10,940 nt of DNA from DATFPQ01 sp035264765 (GTDB lineage: Bacteria > Actinomycetota > Actinomycetes > Actinomycetales > Angustibacteraceae), in contig DATFPQ010000304.1 in assembly GCA_035264765.1 (NCBI GenBank), forward strand, positions 1 to 10,940. Direction: 5' to 3'. The first letter of the stretch is position 1; every line of letters begins with the position of its first letter. This document shows, piece after piece, positions 1 to 8,257 of the stretch. The notes below the pieces were generated by a model. It had not been told where the DNA came from. It searched no databases and was given only the letters and a program-made list of their open reading frames with translations. The translations under genes and the position numbers were made by a program.

Positions 1-204
1 AAGCTGGAGGTCTGGGACTCCCCGAACTCGGCCGGCATCATCATCGACGCCATCCGCGCGGCCAAGATCGCCAAGGACCGCGGGGTCGGCGGCCCGCTGA
101 TCTCGCCGAGCTCGTACCTGATGAAGTCGCCGCCGGTGCAGCGTCCGGACGACGAGGGCCGGGCCGGCGTCGAGGCCTTCATCCGGGGTGACGTGGAGCG
201 CTGA
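1..204 (+). CDS. ino1: Inositol-3-phosphate synthase, C-terminal end (partial)
   Basis: The frame is open from the first base and stops at TGA 202-204, leaving 67 residues. They begin KLEVWDSPNSAGIIIDAIRA and continue with AKIAKDRGVGGPLISPSSYL and MKSPP. I recognise this as the C-terminus of actinobacterial myo-inositol-1-phosphate synthase, which converts glucose-6-phosphate to inositol-3-phosphate with NAD in the cytosol. The product feeds phosphatidylinositol and mycothiol synthesis. The N-terminal NAD-binding part lies outside the window, so completeness cannot be judged. The gene converges on the PP2C phosphatase gene, with a strong hairpin between them. The assignment rests on recalled family sequence, not a search, but the match is distinctive. 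Confidence 0.93.
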   Translation, partial: KLEVWDSPNSAGIIIDAIRAAKIAKDRGVGGPLISPSSYLMKSPPVQRPDDEGRAGVEAFIRGDVER

Positions 205-218
205 ACCCCCGAAGGTAG

Positions 219-291
219 CCCGGCCGACAGGAGCAACCGCCTTCCACGCCGCCTAGGGCGGAGGAAGGGAGCGTTGGTCCTGTCGGCCGGG
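219..291. terminator. Long inverted-repeat hairpin between convergent genes
   Basis: Bases 219-232 (CCCGGCCGACAGGA) are the exact reverse complement of 278-291, a perfect 14-bp outer stem. The interior pairs further: 234-237 with 273-276, 240-245 with 263-268, and 249-253 with 257-261 around a TAG loop, so nearly the whole 73 nt can fold into one rod. It lies 14 bp after the ino1 stop and 34 bp from the phosphatase stop, so it can serve both transcripts. There is no T-tract on either side, which is common for actinobacterial terminators. A bidirectional terminator is the simplest reading. A stable small RNA or 3'-end protection element cannot be excluded. The rest of 205-325 shows nothing else. 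Confidence 0.7.
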
Positions 292-325
292 TGCGGCCGG
301 ACCGGGTAAGGCGGGGGGTCTGGCG

Positions 326-1051
<726 letters not shown>

Positions 1052-1076
1052 GCCTGTCCCCTCTCCCGAGAGGCAC

Positions 1077-1082
1077 ACCGTA
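1077..1082 (-). promoter_or_regulatory. Candidate -10 element for the PP2C gene
   Basis: On the minus strand this reads TACGGT, fitting the actinobacterial TANNNT -10 pattern. It would start transcription near 1070, about 19 nt before the ATG at 1051, leaving room for the GAGAGGGGA ribosome-binding site. I see no convincing TTGACN -35 at 17-18 bp. The short palindrome CTCTC-CC-GAGAG (1061-1072) covers the predicted start and part of the ribosome-binding site. Confidence 0.35.
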
Positions 1083-1091
1083 GCCAGCCGC

Positions 1092-1102
1092 CGCACGGTG
1101 CG
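1092..1102. repeat. Short palindrome in the PP2C/MFS divergent region
   Basis: CGCAC-G-GTGCG is a perfect 5-1-5 inverted repeat in the 82-bp gap between the two divergent starts. It could be an operator half-site pair, but 11-bp palindromes are frequent in DNA of this composition and no regulator gene is adjacent. Confidence 0.2.
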
Positions 1103-1133
1103 CCGCCTCGGCGCGCCTGTGGCACGCTGAGCC

Positions 1134-2555
1134 GTGCCCTTCGTCGCCGACCTGCGGACCGTCCTGCGCAGCGGTGACTTCCGACGCCTCTTCGCGGTGC
1201 GGCTGGTGTCGCAGGCGGGCGACGGCGTGTTCCAGGTCTCGCTCGCCAGCCTCGTCTTCTTCTCCCCCGAGCGAGCCGCCACCGCTGAGGCCGCCGCCGG
1301 CGCCTTCGCGGTGACCGTGCTGCCGTACACGCTCGTCGGACCGTTCGCCGGCGTGCTGCTGGACCGCTGGCGGCGGCGTCAGATCCTGCTCGTGGCCAAC
1401 GTCCTGCGCGCGGCGATGGTCCTCGGGGTGGCCGCCCTGGTGTCGCGCACCTCGGTGGGACCCGCGGTGTACGTCGCGGTGCTGGCCTGCCTGTCGGTCA
1501 ACCGGTTCTTCCTGGCCGGCCTCGGGGCGAGCCTGCCGCACGTCGTCCCCCGGCACGAGCTGGTCATGGCGAACGCCGTCTCGCCCACGTGCGGCACGCT
1601 GGCGGCGCTGGCGGGGGGCGGGATGGGCTACCTGCTCCGCTCCCAGCTGCCGCTCGGCGACACCGGCGACGCCCTGACCCTGGTGCTGGCCGCGGCCCTG
1701 TACCTCGCGGCCTCCGTCCTGGCCACCCGGATGGCGCCCGACCTGCTCGGCCCCGACCGCGACGACGTGGTGGACGTGCCCGGCGCCCGGGAGGCGGCGG
1801 TGCACGGCTGGCACGCGCTGGCCGAGGGGGCCCGGCACGTCCGCGAGCGCCGGGCCGCCTTCGACGCCCTCGCGGCGATCGGCGTCAGCCGGTTCGCCTA
1901 CGGGATCTCGACGATTGCGACGATCCTGCTCTGCCGGAACCACTTCACCGCGCCGTCCAACGTCGGCGCCGGCCTGGCCCTGCTGGCCCAGGTCTTCGCC
2001 GCCTCGGGCGTCGGTTTCGGGTTGGCGGCCCTGGTCACGCCTCCCGCGGCGGGGCGCTGGGGCGAGGTCGGATGGATCCGGCGCTGCTTCGTCCTGGCCG
2101 CCGCGGTCCAGGCCGTGTTCGTGCTGTGGCTGCCCGTGCCGGTGGCCCTGGTCGGCGCGCTGCTGCTCGGAGTGGCCGTGCAGGGCTCCAAGATCTGCGT
2201 CGACGCCATCGTGCAGCGCGAGGTGGACGACGCCTTCCGGGGCAGGGTCTTCGCCTTCTACGACGTCGTCTTCAACGTGGCGTTCGTCGCGGCTGCCGCG
2301 TGCGCGGCCCTCGTGGTCCCGACCGACGGGTACTCACGGGTGTTGTTCGCCGTGATCGGCGTCCTGTACGCCGGCGCGGCCTTCGGCTACGGCCGGGTCA
2401 GGACCCGGCCGACTCCGGTTGGGCGTCCCACCAGCGCAGCAGCTCCTCCCGAGCCGCCTGCTCGCCCACCAGCCCGGCGTCCAGACGTAGCTGCAGCAGG
2501 TGGCGGTACGCCCGACCCACGACGGGACCGGGCGGCACGCCGAGCGCGGCCATGA
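1134..2555 (+). CDS. MFS transporter (EntS/MFS_3-like)
   Basis: A 473-residue integral membrane protein of the major facilitator superfamily, probably a proton-driven exporter; the substrate is unknown. Hydrophobic segments lie at about 57-77, 84-103, 110-130, 178-198, 278-300, 316-336, 338-358, 373-393 and 403-420, with weaker ones between, compatible with 12 helices. The loop after helix 2 has the motif-A-like signature GVLLDRWRRR (73-82). The stretch VDAIVQREVDDAFRGRVFAFYD (356-377) is typical of the MFS_3/EntS group. The GTG at 1134 is the most upstream plausible start and gives the usual N-terminus (LRSGDFRRLFAVRLVSQAGD); no clear Shine-Dalgarno precedes it. After residue ~422 the protein continues as a 51-residue Pro/Arg/Ala tail encoded antisense to the CCA enzyme gene, probably a recent read-through extension. 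Up to that point the gene looks intact. Confidence 0.85.
   Translation: MPFVADLRTVLRSGDFRRLFAVRLVSQAGDGVFQVSLASLVFFSPERAATAEAAAGAFAVTVLPYTLVGPFAGVLLDRWRRRQILLVANVLRAAMVLGVAALVSRTSVGPAVYVAVLACLSVNRFFLAGLGASLPHVVPRHELVMANAVSPTCGTLAALAGGGMGYLLRSQLPLGDTGDALTLVLAAALYLAASVLATRMAPDLLGPDRDDVVDVPGAREAAVHGWHALAEGARHVRERRAAFDALAAIGVSRFAYGISTIATILLCRNHFTAPSNVGAGLALLAQVFAASGVGFGLAALVTPPAAGRWGEVGWIRRCFVLAAAVQAVFVLWLPVPVALVGALLLGVAVQGSKICVDAIVQREVDDAFRGRVFAFYDVVFNVAFVAAAACAALVVPTDGYSRVLFAVIGVLYAGAAFGYGRVRTRPTPVGRPTSAAAPPEPPARPPARRPDVAAAGGGTPDPRRDRAARRARP
2398..2555. other. Antisense overlap of MFS and CCA-enzyme 3' ends
   Basis: The MFS frame runs on to TGA at 2553-2555, while the oppositely transcribed CCA gene ends at 2398, so the two coding regions share 158 bp. 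By hand count 24 of the 51 MFS codons from 2400 to 2552 end in A or T, whereas the codons just before 2400 end almost entirely in G or C. MFS third positions here face second positions of CCA codons, so the shift is what selection on the CCA protein alone would leave. No terminator hairpin is visible between the genes. Confidence 0.75.
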
Positions 2556-3873
2556 TCTGCTGCCCGTCCAGCTCGGGCCGGACGGCGGCGAGCTCCTCGG
2601 CCTCCAGCAGCCGCTCGATCCGGGCCTCCAGGTCGTCGTACGTGCGAGCCAGCCGGGCCGCCTTGCGCGCGTTGCGGGTGGTGCTGTCGCTGCGGGTCAG
2701 CCGGTGCAGCCGCCCGAGCAGCGGCCCCGCGTCGGTGACGTAGCGGCGTACGGCGGAGTCGGTCCACTCCCCGGTGCCGTACCCGTGGAAGCGCAGGTGC
2801 AGCTCGACCAGCCTGGACACCGCCTTCACGGTGTCCTTGTCGAACCGCAGCGCCTTCAGCCGGCGGGCGGTCAGCTTGGCGCCGACGACCTCGTGGTGGT
2901 GAAAGCTCACGCCGCCGCCGGGCTCGAACCGGCGGGTGGCCGGCTTGCCGACGTCGTGCAGCAGGGCTGCCAGCCGCAGCACCAGGTCCGGGCCCGGCAC
3001 GTCGTCGCCCTCCAGCGCGATCGCCTGCTCCAGCACGGTCAGCGAGTGCTCGTAGACGTCCTTGTGCCGGTGGTGCTCGTCCACCTCCAGCCGCAGGGCC
3101 GGCAGCTCGGGGAGCACCACGTCGGCCAGGCCGGTGTCGACGAGCAGGGTGAGCCCGCTGCGCGGGTCCGCCGCCAGGATCAGCTTCACCAGCTCGTCGC
3201 GCACCCGCTCGGCCGAGACGATGGACAGCCGCTGCGCCAGCTCCGTCATCGCCGCGCGGACCTCGGGGGCGACGGTGAAGCCCAGCTGGGCGGCGAACCG
3301 GGCGGCGCGCAGCATCCGCAGCGGGTCGTCCCCGAAGGACGCCTGCGGGGTGGCCGGAGTGCGCAGCAGCCCCTGGGCGAGGTCCTGTAGACCGCCGTGC
3401 GGGTCCACGAAGTCGCCGGCCGGCAGCACCAGCGCCATCGCGTTGACCGTGAAGTCGCGGCGCAGCAGGTCGTCCTCGAGCGAGTCGCCGTACGCGACCT
3501 CGGGCTTGCGGGACGTCCGGTCATACGCCTCGCTGCGATAGGTGGTCACCTCCACCACGTCGTCCCCGCGCCGGGCGCCGATGGTGCCGAACGCGCGGCC
3601 GAGGTCCCACACCGCGTCCGCCCAGCCGGCCAGCAGCTTCTCGGTCTGCTCGGGGCGGGCGTCGGTGGCGAAGTCCAGGTCCTGCACCGGACGACCCAGG
3701 ATCAGGTCACGCACCGGACCGCCGACCAGGGCCAGCTGGTGGCTCGCGGCGGCGAACCGTGCGCCGAGCTCGACGGCCACCGCGGGGACGGCGGGTCCCG
3801 AGGGACGGCCGTCGCGGGGGCCGGTCGTGGAGCCGGGCGGGCGCGCACCGGCGCGGGGTGCAGTGCTGGACAC
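2398..3873 (-). CDS. cca: CCA-adding tRNA nucleotidyltransferase
   Basis: A 491-residue class II nucleotidyltransferase that adds or repairs the 3'-terminal CCA of tRNAs in the cytosol; it is the counterpart of mycobacterial PcnA (Rv3907c). The head domain has GGPVRD at 51-56 and the metal-binding pair DLD (Asp65, Asp67), then RRDFTVNAM from 138 and the ERVRDEL-containing neck region near 220-230. An HD domain follows, with LLHDVGKP (His306, Asp307) and FHHHEVVGAK, as in the actinobacterial subfamily. The first ~35 residues are Pro/Gly/Ala-rich and probably disordered. The start is uncertain: a TTG at 3882 extends the frame by three codons but lies inside a good -10 element (TACCCT, 3887-3882), so the GTG at 3873, eight bases after that element, is preferred as a leaderless start. 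Its 3' end overlaps the MFS gene. Confidence 0.93.
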   Translation of the reverse strand: MSSTAPRAGARPPGSTTGPRDGRPSGPAVPAVAVELGARFAAASHQLALVGGPVRDLILGRPVQDLDFATDARPEQTEKLLAGWADAVWDLGRAFGTIGARRGDDVVEVTTYRSEAYDRTSRKPEVAYGDSLEDDLLRRDFTVNAMALVLPAGDFVDPHGGLQDLAQGLLRTPATPQASFGDDPLRMLRAARFAAQLGFTVAPEVRAAMTELAQRLSIVSAERVRDELVKLILAADPRSGLTLLVDTGLADVVLPELPALRLEVDEHHRHKDVYEHSLTVLEQAIALEGDDVPGPDLVLRLAALLHDVGKPATRRFEPGGGVSFHHHEVVGAKLTARRLKALRFDKDTVKAVSRLVELHLRFHGYGTGEWTDSAVRRYVTDAGPLLGRLHRLTRSDSTTRNARKAARLARTYDDLEARIERLLEAEELAAVRPELDGQQIMAALGVPPGPVVGRAYRHLLQLRLDAGLVGEQAAREELLRWWDAQPESAGS

Positions 3874-3881
3874 GGTGTCCA

Positions 3882-3887
3882 AGGGTA
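3882..3887 (-). promoter_or_regulatory. Candidate -10 element, leaderless start of cca
   Basis: On the minus strand the hexamer is TACCCT (TANNNT), followed by eight bases and then GTG at 3873. A transcript starting seven to nine bases after the -10 would begin at or next to that GTG. No recognisable -35 is seen at 17-18 bp. Confidence 0.45.
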
Positions 3888-3920
3888 GGTGAGGGCGACG
3901 GGGCCTCCGGCGGCGCTCGT

Positions 3921-3926
3921 TAGAGT
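3921..3926 (+). promoter_or_regulatory. Candidate -10 element, leaderless start of the Nudix operon
   Basis: TAGAGT fits the TANNNT consensus and is followed by six bases (GACCAG) and the GTG at 3933, so transcription would begin at the start codon itself. There is no Shine-Dalgarno upstream of that GTG, which agrees with a leaderless mRNA. The -35 region is GC-rich and not recognisable. This would drive Nudix, DUF6049 and murJ. It sits back to back with the cca promoter within about 60 bp. Confidence 0.55.
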
Positions 3927-3932
3927 GACCAG

Positions 3933-4409
3933 GTGCCGCGACCGTCCGCCCGACCCGCCCGGCGCCTGCCGTCGGTCGAGGAGACGTCGGCGGGCGGCCT
4001 CGTCGTCGACCGCACCAACGGGGTTCCGCGGGTCGCGCTGATCGCGCGGCGCAACCGCAGCGGTCGAGTCGAGTGGTGCCTGCCGAAGGGACATCCGGAG
4101 GGCAACGAGACCCTGGAGCAGGCCGCCGTCCGAGAGGTCGCCGAGGAGACCGGCATCACCGGGCGGGTGCTGGAGGAGCTCGGAAGCATCGACTACTGGT
4201 TCTCGGTGCCGGACAAGCGGATCCACAAGGTGGTGCACCACTACCTGCTGGAGGCCGTCGGCGGGAGGCTCACCATCGAGGCCGACCCCGACCACGAGGC
4301 GATCGACGTCGCCTGGGTGGCGCTGCCCGACCTGCGCACCCGACTGACCTTTCCCAACGAGCGGCGGATCGCCGACGTCGCGGCCCGAAGGCTCGCGGGT
4401 TCCACGTGA
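3933..4409 (+). CDS. Nudix hydrolase (MutT4-like)
   Basis: A 158-residue cytosolic Nudix enzyme that would hydrolyse a nucleoside diphosphate linked to another group. The Nudix box GX5EX7REUXEEXGU is complete: Gly53, Glu59, Arg67-Glu68-Val69, Glu71-Glu72, Gly74-Ile75. The N-terminus SAGGLVVDR (19-27) and LPKGH (50-54) are typical of the MutT/Ap4A-type core. In M. tuberculosis the gene at the same place, next to pcnA, is mutT4 (Rv3908). The substrate cannot be read from sequence; oxidised nucleotides, dinucleoside polyphosphates and other nucleotide derivatives all remain possible. The first 12 residues are basic and Pro-rich. The GTG at 3933 follows a -10 element by six bases, suggesting leaderless translation. 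Its stop overlaps the next start (GTGA, 4406-4409), so it is probably the first gene of an operon with DUF6049 and murJ. Confidence 0.92.
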   Translation: MPRPSARPARRLPSVEETSAGGLVVDRTNGVPRVALIARRNRSGRVEWCLPKGHPEGNETLEQAAVREVAEETGITGRVLEELGSIDYWFSVPDKRIHKVVHHYLLEAVGGRLTIEADPDHEAIDVAWVALPDLRTRLTFPNERRIADVAARRLAGST

Positions 4410-6580
4410 ACCCACGCACCCGGCGGTCGCCCGCCGCGCTGGTCCCGCTGCCCGGCTCGGCCCTGTCGACGGCCCTGTCGGCCAGCCTGCTGACGGCCCT
4501 GTTGACTGGGCTCCTGACCGGGCTGCTGCCCGTCGGCTCCGTTCCGACGGCGCGCGCCGCGGAGCCAGCGGCTGCGACGGTGTCCGTGCTGCCGCCGTTC
4601 CCGCTTCTGGCCGTCCCCGGGACGCCCGTGCGCGTGCGGGCCGGCGTGCGCGACACCGGCGTCGCCGTGCTGCGGGACGTCAGCGTCCGGCTGCGGGTCG
4701 TCCCGGAGCGGCTGAGCACGCGTGACCAGCTGAGTCGCTGGCTCACCGGCGAGGACGCCCGCGAGGGCCAGGCCGTGGGGACGCCCGTGCCGCTGCATGG
4801 CCCGCTGACCCCCGGCGCCGGCGCCAGCGTGGACGTCGAGGTGCCGGGCGCCGCCCTGGGTTTGGCCGGCCGCCCGTTCGGGGCCTACGGGCTCGTCGTC
4901 GAGGTGCGGGCCAATGTGGACGGCGTGGTCCGCAGGGTCGCCCTGACCCGGACGGCCCTGCCATGGCAGGAGCGCAAGGAGTACCGGCCGCAGCAGCTCG
5001 CCTGGCTCGTGCCGTTCACCGGACTGCCGGGCGCCAGCTCGCCGGACGAGCCGGGCCCCGGACAGGTGGCCGCCGCGGTCGGTCCCGGCTCGCGGCTGCG
5101 GCACCTCCTCGATGCGGCGTCCGCCCCCGGCGTCAGCTGGGCGGTCGACCCGGCACTGCTGACCACCCTGGAGCGGGTCGCGGGCGGCGTCGTGACGTCG
5201 GCCGCAGGCCCCTCCACTGCCACCTCGGGGTCCACCTCCGCGCCGTCGGCGGCGGTGGAGCAGTCCCGAGCGGTGGTCCGGGGCTACCTCGCCGACCTGC
5301 GCGCCGCCGCCGCCGGCCGCGAGGTGCTGGAGCTGTCCTACGCCGACCCCGACGTCCGCGCGCTCGCGCGCGCCCGCGCGGGGGACCTCGCACGAGCGGC
5401 GCGCACGGCCGCACCCGGCGTGGTGCAACGCGTGCTCGGAGTCCCCGCCCGCTCGGACGTGGGGTGGCCCGCCGACGGCTACGCCGGCAACCCTGAGCTG
5501 CCGACGTGGGGCGCGGCGGGAGCGACCACGCTGGTGCTCGACCCGCGCTCGCGGCCGCTGGTCGACGTCCCCGGCTACACCGTCGACGCCCGAGTGGCCC
5601 TGCCCAGGTCGATGACCGCGCTGATGCTCGACCCGTCCCTGTCCGGGCTGCTGGGGTCGGTCCGCAGCACCGACGCGAGCGCAACGGCCGCGTTCCTTGC
5701 CCACACGGCAGTGGCCACCAGCGAGCTGGCCGGCACGGTGCGCAGGCTGCTGGTCGCGGCACCCCGCAACGTCGACCCGGACCCGGCCGCCTTCCGTGCC
5801 CTCGTCGCGTCCGCCGCGGCGGTCCCGTGGCTGGAGCCGGCCCGGGTGTCCGGGCTGATGGAGCCGCTGCCTCGTTCGAGCACCGCGGACCTGCCGCGAC
5901 GTAGCGTCGCAGCGCCGGACGGTCCCGCGCTGCGGGGCGTCGGCCAGCGTGACGTCGCCGTGGTGCGCGCCCTGCGCCGGCAGCTCGCCGCGGTCAACGA
6001 GGTGCTGGACGTCCCGGCGACCTCGACCGTGCAGGCTCAGCGGACCACCCTGGAGCTGCTGTCCGTGGCCTGGCGGGGCCACCACGACGCGCTGGTGGCC
6101 CGGCAGCGGGCGCTGGCCGACAGCGTCGGGAGCCGGGCCGCCGGAGTACGGGTGCTGCCCAGCACCATCAACTTCCTCGCCAACGACGGCCGGCTCCAGG
6201 TGACCGTCGCCAACGGGCTGAACCAGCGGGTTCAGGGCGTTCGGCTGGAGGTGACGGTCCCGAGCCCGAAGCTGCAGGTCGTGCAGCCGCGGTCCGCGCC
6301 GCTCACGCTAGAGGCCGGTCAGCGGACCGGCGTCCGAGTCCCCGTGCGCGCACTCGCCAGCGGCCTGGTGACCCTGCAGGCCCGGCTCATCACGCCGTCC
6401 GGCGCGCAGATCGGCGTCCCGCAAGAGCTCCAGGTGCGGTTGCGGCCGACCGACAGCTGGCTGGTCATGGCCTTCGGCGGCGTCGTCGGCTTGGCCCTCG
6501 TCTTCGGCCTGGTCCGCTCGTTGCGCCGTCCGCGGCGTCGGGTGGATGCCACCGCACCCGTCCCTCAGGAGCCCCGGTGA
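4406..6580 (+). CDS. DUF6049 secreted, membrane-anchored protein
   Basis: A 724-residue protein of the family found upstream of murJ in actinobacteria (Rv3909 in M. tuberculosis); its biochemical role is not known to me. The N-terminus is a long signal peptide: basic MNPRTRRSP, a hydrophobic stretch to ~45 and a likely cleavage site at ARA|AEP after residue 51. A large extracytoplasmic part follows, including a Ser/Thr/Ala-rich stretch encoded around 5200-5255. A single transmembrane helix at about 685-704 is followed by the basic stop-transfer sequence LRRPRRR and a short cytoplasmic tail, giving an N-out/C-in topology. The GTG at 4406 overlaps the Nudix stop; it is the start that places the signal peptide at the N-terminus. 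The gene's stop overlaps the murJ start. Position between a Nudix enzyme and MurJ suggests a cell-envelope role (inference). Confidence 0.88.
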   Translation: MNPRTRRSPAALVPLPGSALSTALSASLLTALLTGLLTGLLPVGSVPTARAAEPAAATVSVLPPFPLLAVPGTPVRVRAGVRDTGVAVLRDVSVRLRVVPERLSTRDQLSRWLTGEDAREGQAVGTPVPLHGPLTPGAGASVDVEVPGAALGLAGRPFGAYGLVVEVRANVDGVVRRVALTRTALPWQERKEYRPQQLAWLVPFTGLPGASSPDEPGPGQVAAAVGPGSRLRHLLDAASAPGVSWAVDPALLTTLERVAGGVVTSAAGPSTATSGSTSAPSAAVEQSRAVVRGYLADLRAAAAGREVLELSYADPDVRALARARAGDLARAARTAAPGVVQRVLGVPARSDVGWPADGYAGNPELPTWGAAGATTLVLDPRSRPLVDVPGYTVDARVALPRSMTALMLDPSLSGLLGSVRSTDASATAAFLAHTAVATSELAGTVRRLLVAAPRNVDPDPAAFRALVASAAAVPWLEPARVSGLMEPLPRSSTADLPRRSVAAPDGPALRGVGQRDVAVVRALRRQLAAVNEVLDVPATSTVQAQRTTLELLSVAWRGHHDALVARQRALADSVGSRAAGVRVLPSTINFLANDGRLQVTVANGLNQRVQGVRLEVTVPSPKLQVVQPRSAPLTLEAGQRTGVRVPVRALASGLVTLQARLITPSGAQIGVPQELQVRLRPTDSWLVMAFGGVVGLALVFGLVRSLRRPRRRVDATAPVPQEPR
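6567..6571 (+). promoter_or_regulatory. Ribosome-binding site of murJ
   Basis: AGGAG lies five bases before the GTG at 6577, inside the last codons of the DUF6049 gene. Together with the GTGA stop/start overlap at 6577-6580 it fixes the murJ start and suggests translational coupling. Confidence 0.75.
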
Positions 6581-8211
6581 GTGAACAGACCCTGCTCCGA
6601 TCCACCGGGGTCATGGCCGCGGGGACCTTCGTCTCCCGGGTGCTGGGGTTCTTCCGCGCCTCGCTGCTGAGCGGCCTGCTCGGCATCAGCGGGTTCCTGG
6701 CGGCGGACGCGTTCGTCACCGCCAACACGGTGCCGAACCAGATCTACAACCTGATCGCGGGTGGCCTGCTCAACGCGGTGCTCGTCCCGCAGATCACCCG
6801 AGCCACCCGGCACCAGGACGGTGGACAGGCGTTCCTGGACCGGCTGCTCACGCTGGCCCTGCTGGCACTGGCAACCGTGACCGTGATCGCCGTCCTGCTG
6901 GCACCACTGGTCCCCGTCGTGCTCAAGCCCAGCGGCTCGGTGCCGTGGGACGCCGCCACCCGCAACCTGTGCATCGCCTTCGCCGTCTGGTGCCTGCCAC
7001 AGGTCTTCTTCTACGGCGTCTACACGGTGTTCGGCCAGGTCCTCAACGCGCACGGGCGGTTCGGCGCCTACATGTGGGCCCCTGTCGCCAACAACGTCGT
7101 CGCCATCGCCGGTCTGCTGGTGATGCTGCACACCATCGGGGAGGCAACGCGGAGCAACCCGCACGAACCGGCCGGATGGACCTCCGGGCAGGTGGCCGTG
7201 CTGGCGGGTTCGGCGACGCTCGGCGTCGTGGCGCAGGCCCTGGTGCTGTTCGTGCCGCTGCGCCGGATCGGGTTCCGCTACCGGCCCCGCCTCGGCCTGC
7301 GGGGGGTCGGTCTCGGCAACGCGGGCCGAGTGGCCGCCTGGACCTTTGCCGCCGCGCTCATCGGCCAGCTCGGCTTCATCGTCACGGTGAAGGCCGTGAA
7401 CGCCGGAGGTGCCGGAGGTGGCCCGGGCCAGAACGCCTACGGCAACTCGTTCCTGCTGTTCATGCTGCCGCACTCGCTGGTCACGGTGTCGCTCGTCACG
7501 GCCCTGTTCACCCGGATGAGCACAGCGGCCGCCGAGGGCGATCTATTGCGGGTGCGCCGCGACCTGTCGGTCGGTCTGCGGCTGACCGGCGTCGCCACCG
7601 TGCTGGCCCTGACCGCCATGGTCGCCGTGGGACCCGACCTGACCCGAACCCTGTTCTGGAAGAACGGGACGCCGGAGACGGACGCCGTTGCGGCAGCAAC
7701 CACCGCGATGATGCTCGGACTGGTGTCGTTCAGCGCCCAGTACCTGTTCCAGCGGGTCTTCTACGCCCTCGAGGACGCCCGGACGCCGTTCTTCGTCCAG
7801 CTGCCGGTGGTGGTGACCATCGCGGTCACCAGCTACCTCGCCGGACGGCTTCTGGACCCCAGCGACGTCGTCCTCGGTGTAGCGCTCGGTATGGCGGCGG
7901 GTTACACCGTCGGCGCAGTGCTGTCGGCCGTCCTGCTGCACCGGCGGCTCGGCCGCCTCGACGGCGCTCGAGTGCTGCGGACCTACGTGCGGCTCACCTG
8001 CGCCGCCGTGCCCGCGGGTGTGACCGGCTGGGCGCTCTCCCGGGGCGTGCACGCCGTGCTCGGCGAGGGGCTGCTCGGGCACGCCGTGGCCCTCGTGCTC
8101 GGCGGGCTGGCCGTGCTGGCCGTCTACGTCGGGGCGTGCCGGGCGATGCGGGTGACCGAGCTGGACGACGTCGCCGGCCCGGTGCTGCGACGCCTGGTGC
8201 CCCACCGCTGA
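6577..8211 (+). CDS. murJ: Lipid II flippase MurJ (MviN family)
   Basis: A 544-residue polytopic membrane protein of the MOP exporter superfamily that moves lipid II across the cytoplasmic membrane for peptidoglycan synthesis. The N-terminal signature GTFVSRVLGFFRASLL (16-31) carries the conserved Arg21 and Arg27, followed by AADAF (42-46) and a LLNAVLVPQI segment (64-73). FYALEDARTPF (395-405) matches the conserved MurJ FYAxxDTRTP motif. Hydrophobic helices recur along the whole length, compatible with 14. The protein ends soon after the last helix (RVTELDDVAGPVLRRLVPHR). It therefore lacks the C-terminal pseudokinase and extracellular domains fused to the mycobacterial homologue Rv3910; a homologous kinase-like domain is encoded separately downstream, beyond an NlpC/P60 gene. 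Its start overlaps the DUF6049 stop by four bases and has a clear Shine-Dalgarno. Confidence 0.95.
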   Translation: MSEQTLLRSTGVMAAGTFVSRVLGFFRASLLSGLLGISGFLAADAFVTANTVPNQIYNLIAGGLLNAVLVPQITRATRHQDGGQAFLDRLLTLALLALATVTVIAVLLAPLVPVVLKPSGSVPWDAATRNLCIAFAVWCLPQVFFYGVYTVFGQVLNAHGRFGAYMWAPVANNVVAIAGLLVMLHTIGEATRSNPHEPAGWTSGQVAVLAGSATLGVVAQALVLFVPLRRIGFRYRPRLGLRGVGLGNAGRVAAWTFAAALIGQLGFIVTVKAVNAGGAGGGPGQNAYGNSFLLFMLPHSLVTVSLVTALFTRMSTAAAEGDLLRVRRDLSVGLRLTGVATVLALTAMVAVGPDLTRTLFWKNGTPETDAVAAATTAMMLGLVSFSAQYLFQRVFYALEDARTPFFVQLPVVVTIAVTSYLAGRLLDPSDVVLGVALGMAAGYTVGAVLSAVLLHRRLGRLDGARVLRTYVRLTCAAVPAGVTGWALSRGVHAVLGEGLLGHAVALVLGGLAVLAVYVGACRAMRVTELDDVAGPVLRRLVPHR

Positions 8212-8232
8212 GGTCGTTCTCGACGTCGACAC

Positions 8233-8257
8233 CCCCTCCACCGCTCAAGGGGAGGGG
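8233..8257 (+). promoter_or_regulatory. Hairpin covering the ribosome-binding site of the NlpC/P60 gene
   Basis: CCCCTCC at 8233-8239 is the exact complement of GGAGGGG at 8251-8257, a 7-bp stem with an 11-nt loop, extendable past a bulge. The 3' arm is also the only Shine-Dalgarno-like sequence before the ATG at 8269. The structure could lower translation of the peptidase or end murJ transcription weakly. The rest of the 57-bp gap shows no clear promoter. Confidence 0.4.

Noticed and set aside
1052..1330. An N-terminal extension of the PP2C phosphatase
   Set aside because: The frame is open to 1330, but the extra 93 residues are low complexity and antisense to the MFS gene. The ATG at 1051 has a Shine-Dalgarno and fits the family N-terminus.
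4073..4405. A longer DUF6049 protein starting inside the Nudix gene
   Set aside because: It would bury the signal peptide 111 residues in. The GTG at 4406 overlaps the Nudix stop and places the signal peptide at the N-terminus.
4241..6085. A 614-codon open frame antisense to the DUF6049 gene
   Set aside because: Its product is low-complexity Arg/Gly/Gln/Pro sequence without domains, as expected for a shadow frame in very GC-rich coding DNA. The plus-strand frame has a signal peptide, a transmembrane helix and operon overlaps.
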